Source: Actinacidiphila cocklensis (GTDB taxonomy: Bacteria; Actinomycetota; Actinomycetes; Streptomycetales; Streptomycetaceae). Taken from it: a stretch of 64,000 nucleotides of DNA. The position numbers and the translations under genes were made by a program. This document shows positions 57,988 to 64,000 of this stretch, piece after piece (position 1 is the stretch's first letter; every line of letters starts with the position of its first letter). The notes under the pieces were generated by a model. It ran no database searches, was not told the origin of the DNA, and saw only the letters and a program-made list of their open reading frames with translations. The stretch spans positions 124,001 to 188,000 of the forward strand of contig NZ_CAJSLV010000048.1 in NCBI RefSeq assembly GCF_907177275.1. Direction: 5' to 3'.

Positions 57988-59127
57988 ATGTCCGAGTCGA
58001 ACGGACCGAACGACGATCGCGTGAGCACCGAGAAGCTGCCGGGACGCACCCGCACGAGATTCCCTGACATCTCCTCACGTGCCTACGAGCACCCCGCGGA
58101 CAGGTCCGCCCTGGTGGCGCTGCGCAAGCTCACCGGCTTCGACACGGTCTTCAAGTCGCTCAGCGGGCTGCTGCCCGAGCGCAGCCTGCGGCTGCTGTTC
58201 CTCTCGGACTCCGTCCGGGTCAGCGACGAGCAGTTCGCGCATCTCAACGCGATGCTGCGGGACGCCTGCTACATCCTGGACCTGGAGAAGGTCCCGTCGA
58301 TGTACGTGACGATGGACCCGCAGCCCAACGCCATGTGTATCGGCATGGACGCGCCGATCATCGTGGTCACCACCGGTCTCGTCGAGCTGCTGGACGAGGA
58401 GGAGATGCGCGCGGTCATCGGCCACGAGGTCGGCCACGCACTGTCCGGCCACTCGGTCTACCGGACGATACTGCTCTTCCTCACCAACCTGGCGCTGCGC
58501 GTGGCGTGGATACCGCTGGGCAATCTGGCAGTGCTGGCGATCATCACCGCGCTGCGCGAGTGGTTCCGCAAGTCGGAGCTGTCCGCCGACCGGGCCGGGC
58601 TGCTGGTCGGCCAGGACCTGCAGGCCTCGATGCGCGGCCTGATGAAGATCGCCGGCGGCAACCACCTGCACGAGATGAACGTCGACGCGTTCCTCAAGCA
58701 GGCCGACGAGTACGAGGCGGCGGGCGACCTGCGCGACTCGGTGCTCAAGATCCTCAACGTGCTGCCGCGCAGCCACCCCTTCACCACCGTCAGGGCCGCC
58801 GAGCTGCGCCGCTGGGCGGGCACCCGGGAGTACCAGCGGTTGATGGACGGGCACTACCCGCGGCGGACGGAGGACAAGGACGCCTCGGTCTCCGACGCCT
58901 TCCGCGACTCGGCCAGCCACTACGCCGACACGGTGAAGAAGTCCAAGGACCCGCTGATGGGCCTGATCCGCGACATCACCAACGGCGCGGGCGACGTCGG
59001 CGGCAAGCTCAGGGACCGCTTCACAGGAGGCGGAACGTCGCAGGCGACTGCGGAACGGCCTTCGGGGTCAGCAACAGACTCCGACTTGCCGGACGACGAC
59101 GAGCAGCCGGAGAGCCCGCTGCCGTAG
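57988..59127 (+). CDS. M48-family zinc metalloprotease (HtpX-like)
   Basis: A 379-residue protein. Zinc site IGHEVGHALSGHS (HExxH at about residues 152-156), third ligand Glu likely in KSELSADRAG (about 206). Two membrane-like segments follow the HExxH (RTILLFLTNLALRVAWIPLGNLAVLAIITAL). HtpX-like proteases take part in membrane-protein quality control. The C-terminal region from about 300 (SDAFRDSASHYADTVKKSKDPL) is charged. ATG start. Its 3' end overlaps the convergent SCO2583-like gene by 107 bp. Confidence 0.92.
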   Translation: MSESNGPNDDRVSTEKLPGRTRTRFPDISSRAYEHPADRSALVALRKLTGFDTVFKSLSGLLPERSLRLLFLSDSVRVSDEQFAHLNAMLRDACYILDLEKVPSMYVTMDPQPNAMCIGMDAPIIVVTTGLVELLDEEEMRAVIGHEVGHALSGHSVYRTILLFLTNLALRVAWIPLGNLAVLAIITALREWFRKSELSADRAGLLVGQDLQASMRGLMKIAGGNHLHEMNVDAFLKQADEYEAAGDLRDSVLKILNVLPRSHPFTTVRAAELRRWAGTREYQRLMDGHYPRRTEDKDASVSDAFRDSASHYADTVKKSKDPLMGLIRDITNGAGDVGGKLRDRFTGGGTSQATAERPSGSATDSDLPDDDEQPESPLP

Positions 59128-60262
59128 CCGTGGCCCCCGTAGCGGCGGTCGTGGCCGCCGCCGGGGGCGATGCGGGAGGGTCCGCCGCCCCGCTGCCCGT
59201 CGCGTCGGTGAGCGGGGCGCACACGGCGCCCGGCGGGTGCGCGCGGTTGTACGGGTCGGCGCCGGCGACCGCGTCGGGCGCGGAGTGGCCGGCCAGTATC
59301 GGCCGGAAGTAGCTCTGCACCTCGGCCGAGCAGGCCAGCGGCCCGGCCGCGACGTCCGCCTGCACCACCTCGATGTGGTGCCGGGTCAGCTCCCGGTGGT
59401 CGAAGTGGAAGCGCAGCTTCCGCCGGACGGTGAACAGCGACACCGCGCCCGTGGGGTCGGACGAGCCGCGGATGGCGTAGACGTAGGTGTGGTCGGCGAC
59501 GATCTCCAGGTGGTCGTCACCGGTCTCGGACGCCGTCCAGCCGCCGTTCACCCGGATGCCCGCGTTGCCGCCCGCCAGCTCCACCCGCACCTCGGGGTCG
59601 GGGTCGAAGCGCACCATCCAGCCGGTGACCTCGCGGGAGCCGTCGGCAGCCGGGTCGCTGAGGCTGCTGTCGAACTGGTCGATCTGGCTCGGATCGAGCA
59701 GCGCGCGCACCTCCCGCACATCGCCGCCGGTGACGGTCTGCTCCTCCAGCGCGGATTCGGTGATGAAGTCCACGGCGGTGTCGTAGCCCTCGCTGACCTC
59801 ACCCTCGGAGTATCCGCCGATCCGGTGCATCTCCTCGGGCACGTTCAGCCCGCGGACGCCGTCGGCGTAGCCGGCCGCCGCGGTGCCGGTGAAGGGCGCG
59901 GCAGGGGAGACGGCGGGCACGCGGCCGCCCGGCACCAGCGGGATCACCGTGACGCGCAGCTGCTCGCCGGTGCCGGTGTCGTGGGCCTTGTAGGGGTGCC
60001 GGACCCCCATGTAGATCGCGAAGCCGAAGGCCAGCACGATGAGCAGGATCAGGGCCACCGCCTGGCGGGCCAGGCCGCGGGGCAGCACATGGCGGATCCT
60101 GACCGGATGGGCGGCGTCGTCCTGCCGCTCGCGCGCGGAGTACTCCTGGATCCGGGCAGCTCTCACGAACGATTCGTCGAAGACGACGGATCGGTACTCG
60201 TCCTCACCGCCTCCTGAGGCGCCCTCGGGCGTGCCCTCAGGAGGGTCTCCAGGCCCGCTCAT
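59021..60262 (-). CDS. SCO2583-family membrane protein
   Basis: A 413-residue single-pass protein: a cytosolic N-terminus with EYRSVVFDESFVRAARIQEYSARER (residues 22-46), one membrane helix (QAVALILLIVLAFGFAIYMG, about 67-86), and a large extracytoplasmic domain of unknown fold. The protein ends in an Ala/Thr-rich tail that overlaps the M48 gene. The SVVFDE-FVRA-ER N-terminal motif is shared with the next gene. The SCO2583 family sits beside the spore-wall protein SCO2584 in Streptomyces. ATG start; weak ribosome-binding site. Confidence 0.85.
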   Translation of the reverse strand: MSGPGDPPEGTPEGASGGGEDEYRSVVFDESFVRAARIQEYSARERQDDAAHPVRIRHVLPRGLARQAVALILLIVLAFGFAIYMGVRHPYKAHDTGTGEQLRVTVIPLVPGGRVPAVSPAAPFTGTAAAGYADGVRGLNVPEEMHRIGGYSEGEVSEGYDTAVDFITESALEEQTVTGGDVREVRALLDPSQIDQFDSSLSDPAADGSREVTGWMVRFDPDPEVRVELAGGNAGIRVNGGWTASETGDDHLEIVADHTYVYAIRGSSDPTGAVSLFTVRRKLRFHFDHRELTRHHIEVVQADVAAGPLACSAEVQSYFRPILAGHSAPDAVAGADPYNRAHPPGAVCAPLTDATGSGAADPPASPPAAATTAATGATATAAGSPAARRRPASRSLLLTPKAVPQSPATFRLL

Positions 60263-60326
60263 AGCACAAGGTTAAGTCTGCGGACGCGGGAATAAACTCC
60301 CCGGTACCGGCCGAGTTGACACGGGA

Positions 60327-60761
60327 TCAGGGGACGGGGGTACTGGCGACCGGCGGCATCAGCCGGTCGCCGACCGGGCTGCCGCTGGACGGCGGGGGGT
60401 CGGCCGGCTGCCGGGTCGCGCCGCCCGCACCGCGGTAGACCGCGGCGAAGGTCAGGGCGACCACGCCTATGCCCATGACCACGGCAAGAGCCCAGGCCAC
60501 CGGGCGGTGCCAGCGGGTGCTGCTGCCCCGGTAGGGATGCCCGGCGGCGTACAGCGGATCGCTTTCCGGGAAGTCGGCGTCGTCGCCCGCCTCGGGGACC
60601 GCCGAGCGCGGGTTTCTGCGCCGCCCGGGCCAGCCGGGCGGTAGCGCGGGACCTTCGGCGACGGCCAGCATCCGTTCCCGGGCCGTGGGCTCGTGGAACA
60701 GAGCAGACCGTACGAATTCTTCGTCGAGGACTACGGAGGCGAATTCGTCATCGTCCGACAT
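60327..60761 (-). CDS. SCO2584-family spore-wall biosynthesis protein
   Basis: A 144-residue protein with the N-terminal motif DDEFASVVLDEEFVRSALFHEPTARER (residues 4-30), which repeats the motif of its neighbour, then a Pro/Arg-rich loop, one membrane helix (ALAVVMGIGVVALTFAAVYR) and a short periplasmic tail. SCO2584 is linked in S. coelicolor to the spore-wall synthesising complex. ATG at 60761 chosen; a longer frame adds a non-conserved stretch. Confidence 0.85.
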   Translation of the reverse strand: MSDDDEFASVVLDEEFVRSALFHEPTARERMLAVAEGPALPPGWPGRRRNPRSAVPEAGDDADFPESDPLYAAGHPYRGSSTRWHRPVAWALAVVMGIGVVALTFAAVYRGAGGATRQPADPPPSSGSPVGDRLMPPVASTPVP

Positions 60762-60872
60762 CTGTCCAGAGTAATGCGGAAGTTGGCCCTTTGGGCAGGG
60801 GAATCCCGGTTGGCTGCGGTCCGGCCGTTCACCCGGATGGCCCAACCCCGGGCGGAACCGGCCCGCCGCAGG

Positions 60873-62150
60873 TCAGCGGGTGTGGCCGTCGCCGGTGACG
60901 ATGTACTTGGTGGAGGTCAGCTCGGGCAGCCCCATGGGGCCGCGGGCGTGGAGCTTCTGGGTGGAGATGCCGATCTCCGCGCCGAAGCCGAACTGGCCGC
61001 CGTCGGTGAAGCGGGTCGAGGCGTTCACCATCACCGCGGCCGCGTCGACCAGCTGGGTGAAGCGGCGGGCCGCGGGCTGCGAGCCGGTCACGATCGCCTC
61101 GGTGTGGCCCGAGGACCACAGCCGGATGTGGGCGACCGCCGCGTCCAGCGAGTCCACCACGCCGGCGGCGATGTCGTAGGACAGGTACTCGGTCTCCCAG
61201 TCCTCCGCGGTCGCCGGCACCACGGTGGCCTTGCTGCCGGCCGCCTCGGCGGCGGCCACCACGTGCGGGTCGCCGTGCACGGTGACGCCCGCCTCCGCCA
61301 GCGCCTCCAGCGCGCGGGGCAGGAACAGGTCGGCGATGTCGCGGTGCACCAGCAGCGTCTCGGCGGCGTTGCACACGCTGGGCCGCTGGGCCTTGGAGTT
61401 GACCAGGATCTCCACGGCCATGTCGATGTCGGCCTGCGCGTCGACGTAGACGTGGCAGTTCCCGGTGCCGGTCTCGATCACCGGGACGGTGGAGCCCTCG
61501 ACGACGGTACGGATCAGGGCGGCGCCGCCGCGCGGGATCAGCACGTCGACCATGCCGCGGGCGCGCATCAGCTCGGTGACGGACTCCCGGCTCTCCCCTG
61601 GCACGAGCTGCACGGCGTCGGCGGGCAGCCCGGCGCCGCCGACCGCGTCCCGCAGCACGGCGACCAGGGCGGTGTTGGACGCGTAGGCCGACGACGAGCC
61701 GCGCAGCAGCACCGCGTTGCCCGACTTCAGGCACAGCGCGGCGGCGTCCACGGTCACGTTGGGCCTGGCCTCGTAGATGATGCCGACGACGCCGAGCGGC
61801 ACCCTGACCTGGCGCAGGTCGAGGCCGCCTGGCAGGGTCGAGCCGCGCAGCACCTCGCCGACCGGGTCGGGCAGGCCCGCCACGTGCCGCACGTCGGCGG
61901 CGATGGCGGCGATCCGCTCCCTGGTGAGCGTCAGCCGGTCGACGATCGCCGGGCTGGTGCCGGCCTCCTCCGCCCGGGCCACGTCCTCGGCGTTCGCCGC
62001 GACGATCTCCTGGGTGCGCACGATCAGCGCGTCCGCGACGGCCAGCAGCGCGTCGTCCTTCGCGGACCGCGGCAGCGGGGCCAGGTCCGCCGCGGCGGCT
62101 TTGGCGCGGTAGGCCGCGAGCATCACGGGGGACTTGGGGAGGGCATCCAT
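60873..62150 (-). CDS. proA: Gamma-glutamyl-phosphate reductase
   Basis: A 425-residue NADPH-dependent aldehyde dehydrogenase-fold enzyme, second step of proline synthesis from glutamate. Motifs: [51 protein letters not shown], and the catalytic Cys in [15 protein letters not shown] (about 290). ATG start. On the same strand as proB, separated by one hypothetical gene. Confidence 0.96.
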   Translation of the reverse strand: MDALPKSPVMLAAYRAKAAAADLAPLPRSAKDDALLAVADALIVRTQEIVAANAEDVARAEEAGTSPAIVDRLTLTRERIAAIAADVRHVAGLPDPVGEVLRGSTLPGGLDLRQVRVPLGVVGIIYEARPNVTVDAAALCLKSGNAVLLRGSSSAYASNTALVAVLRDAVGGAGLPADAVQLVPGESRESVTELMRARGMVDVLIPRGGAALIRTVVEGSTVPVIETGTGNCHVYVDAQADIDMAVEILVNSKAQRPSVCNAAETLLVHRDIADLFLPRALEALAEAGVTVHGDPHVVAAAEAAGSKATVVPATAEDWETEYLSYDIAAGVVDSLDAAVAHIRLWSSGHTEAIVTGSQPAARRFTQLVDAAAVMVNASTRFTDGGQFGFGAEIGISTQKLHARGPMGLPELTSTKYIVTGDGHTR

Positions 62151-62228
62151 GCCCGTAGCGTACTGACCGCGAAGTGCCCGCGCCCGGTCCGCCCACGCGC
62201 TGGACGGCGTCCCTTCGGCCGAGGAGCG

Positions 62229-62687
62229 TCAGAAGGGGTGGACGCCGGCCGGGACGGCGGGAGCGGGGCCGGCGGCCAGCCGCTGGTGGTAGGTGTCGCG
62301 GTCGACGACCTCCAGGCCCACCGTCTCCCACGGCGGCAGCCCTGCGGTCGAGCGGTGCTCGCCCCACAGCCGCAGCGCCAGCGCGGCGGCGTCGTGGACG
62401 TCCCTGGCCTCCTCCCAGTAGCGGATCTCCGCGTGGTCGGGGGCGTAGCGGCTGGTCAGCAGGAAGGGGTGGTCGTTGGCGAGCTGCTCCAGGCCGCGGC
62501 GCAGCTCCGCCAGCGAGGTCAGCGGCCCGGCGACGCTGAGCGTGACATGCCACAGCCGGGCGGCGGGCCTGTCCTGCGTCCGCGACTGGTACGGCACCAC
62601 CGCGCCGTCCGGTGCCCCGCGGTCGACGCTGACCAGCGCGCGCTCCGCCGAACTCCTGGTCGACGGCCCCGGGCGCCCTCGTTTCAC
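62229..62687 (-). CDS. Conserved hypothetical protein between proA and proB
   Basis: A 152-residue soluble protein: a basic N-terminus (VKRGRPGPSTRSS), then a beta-alpha domain with WHVTLSVAGPLTSLAELRRGLEQLANDHPFLLTSRY and AEIRYWEEARDVHDAAALALRLWGEHRSTAGLPPWETVGLEVVDRDTY. The GTG at 62687 has GGGAGG six bases upstream; a frame starting ATG at 62780 would add 31 basic residues and is less likely. Streptomyces keep a gene of this kind between proA and proB. No function recognised. Confidence 0.82.
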   Translation of the reverse strand: MKRGRPGPSTRSSAERALVSVDRGAPDGAVVPYQSRTQDRPAARLWHVTLSVAGPLTSLAELRRGLEQLANDHPFLLTSRYAPDHAEIRYWEEARDVHDAAALALRLWGEHRSTAGLPPWETVGLEVVDRDTYHQRLAAGPAPAVPAGVHPF

Positions 62688-62852
62688 CAGCGGCCTCCCT
62701 GTGGGTTGCGTCCGCCGCCGCCCGCCCCGTCCGTGCCGGCGGGCGCGGACCCGGGCGGTGGCAGGGACGTACCTGCGCATCGCATCCTCATCAAAGTTGA
62801 CCAGGCTCCGGCAGGCGGCGGGGGCCTTTTCCGCAAGAAGTCCCCGACGAGG

Positions 62853-63992
62853 TCAGCGCGTCAGCCCCTGCCGCCTCAGCAGCACCAGGTCGTCGCGGTG
62901 CACGACCTCCCGCTCGTAGGCGGGTCCCAGCTCCGCCGCCAGGTCGCGGGTGGAGCGGCCGAGCAGCCTGGGCAGCTCGCGCGCGTCGTAGTTGACCAGG
63001 CCGCGGGCCACCGCGAGGCCCGACTCGTCCACCAGGTCCACCGGGTCGCCCGCGGCGAAGTCGCCCTCCACCCCGGTGAGCCCGGCCGGCAGCAGCGAGC
63101 TGTGCCGCTGGGTGACCGCGCGGACCGCGCCGGCGTCGAGCCGCAGGGCGCCGCGCGGGGCGGACGCGTGGGCGAGCCACAGCAGCCGGTCGGCGGAGCG
63201 CTTGCCGGTGCGGTGGAAGTGGGTGCCGGTGGGGCGGCCGGCCAGCGCGTCCGCGGCGTGCACCGCGGAGGTCAGCACGACGGGGACGCCCGCGCCGGTC
63301 GCGATGGCGGCGGCCTCGACCTTGGTGACCATCCCGCCGGTGCCGACGCCGGCCCGGCCGGCGCTGCCGATGGACACGCCTTCCAGGTCCCCCGGTCCTG
63401 TGACCTCGGCGATCAGGCGGGTGCCCGGGGTGCGCGGGTCGCCGTCGTAGAGCCCGTCGACGTCGGAGAGCAGCACCAGCAGGTCGGCCCGCACCAGGTG
63501 GGCGACCAGGGCGGCGAGCCGGTCGTTGTCGCCGAAGCGGATCTCGTCGGTGGCGACCGTGTCGTTCTCGTTGACGACCGGCAGCGCGCCCATCGCCAGC
63601 AACTGGTCCAGGGTGCGGTAGGCGTTGCGGTAGTGGGCGCGGCGGCTGACGTCGTCCGAGGTGAGCAGCACCTGGCCGACGCGGATGCCGTAGCGGGCGA
63701 AGGAGGCGGTGTATCGGGCGACCAGCAGGCCCTGCCCGACGCTGGCCGCGGCCTGCTGCCGTGCCAGGTCGCGGGGTCTGCTGGGCAGCCCGAGCGGGGC
63801 GAGCCCCGCGGCGATGGCGCCGGAGGAGACCAGCACGATCTCCCGGTCCTCGCGTGCCTTGGCCAGCACGTCGACCAGGGCGTCCACCCGGTCGGCGTCC
63901 AGGCCGCCGGCGGCCGTGGTCAGCGACGAGGAGCCGACCTTGACCACGACTCTGCGGGCCTCCACCACGTCCTGCCGTGCCGCCGTCGTCAC
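62853..63992 (-). CDS. proB: Glutamate 5-kinase
   Basis: A 379-residue enzyme that phosphorylates glutamate for proline synthesis. It shows the amino-acid-kinase domain with RRVVVKVGSSSLT, VSSGAIAAGLAPLG, VVNENDTVATDEIRFGDND and GVGTGGMVTKVEAA, then a C-terminal PUA domain (KRSADRLLWLAHASAPRG, LDAGAVRAV). GTG start at 63992, 8 bp from the window edge, so the ribosome-binding site and an upstream gene (often obg) lie outside. Confidence 0.95.
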   Translation of the reverse strand: MTTAARQDVVEARRVVVKVGSSSLTTAAGGLDADRVDALVDVLAKAREDREIVLVSSGAIAAGLAPLGLPSRPRDLARQQAAASVGQGLLVARYTASFARYGIRVGQVLLTSDDVSRRAHYRNAYRTLDQLLAMGALPVVNENDTVATDEIRFGDNDRLAALVAHLVRADLLVLLSDVDGLYDGDPRTPGTRLIAEVTGPGDLEGVSIGSAGRAGVGTGGMVTKVEAAAIATGAGVPVVLTSAVHAADALAGRPTGTHFHRTGKRSADRLLWLAHASAPRGALRLDAGAVRAVTQRHSSLLPAGLTGVEGDFAAGDPVDLVDESGLAVARGLVNYDARELPRLLGRSTRDLAAELGPAYEREVVHRDDLVLLRRQGLTR

Positions 63993-64000
63993 GTACGTCC

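Overview
The window is high-GC (about 72%) actinobacterial DNA, almost certainly Streptomyces or a close relative. Signs are GTG starts, 4-bp translational overlaps, near-universal G/C third codon positions, a CIRCE/HrcA/DnaJ2 unit, and a gene order that, from memory, follows the S. coelicolor SCO2549-SCO2587 core region.

Core block 1 (1-36646): a tricorn protease (cut by the left edge), lipoprotein, alpha/beta hydrolase, NMO-rsmE operon, hrcA-dnaJ2 with a CIRCE operator, MBL hydrolase, DUF3097 protein, hemW, a SpoIIE-type phosphatase, an acyl-CoA ligase, lepA, rpsT, holA, comEA-comEC, degV and leuS. leuS has a previously unlisted leader: a 12-codon peptide with three consecutive Leu codons followed by a terminator hairpin. 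Then come a secreted sedolisin, a PEP-mutase-family protein, a VOC protein and an MFS transporter.

Accessory block (about 36.7-49.9 kb): at 37205-39552 the GC content falls to roughly 50% and two translationally coupled genes encode a HEPN-like protein and a P-loop ATPase with a C-terminal HhH-like tail. This is the best candidate for an undescribed, probably defensive, system. It sits beside an AICE-like element: tandem-wHTH GntR regulator, XRE/zinc-ribbon protein, RsbW-like ATPase, two HTH-DUF5919 paralogues, a NUDIX protein (compare Pif of pSAM2), small spread-type proteins, a DUF2637 membrane protein, an FtsK/TraB-like translocase, a GTCCG/CGGAC repeat cluster resembling a clt transfer locus, and a large serine recombinase. 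The recombinase reading frame runs into a tRNA-Ala(GGC) gene. No replication initiator or Xis was seen.

Between that tRNA and a second identical tRNA-Ala(GGC) lie about 4 kb with an Old Yellow Enzyme, a DHA2 drug exporter and an XRE regulator.

Core block 2 (54014-63992): histidine phosphatase, rsfS, an LCP (PdtA-like) protein with nine octapeptide repeats, nadD, a 49-residue membrane protein, an M48 protease, two membrane proteins related to the SCO2583 and SCO2584 families (SCO2584 is linked to spore-wall synthesis), proA, a hypothetical protein and proB.
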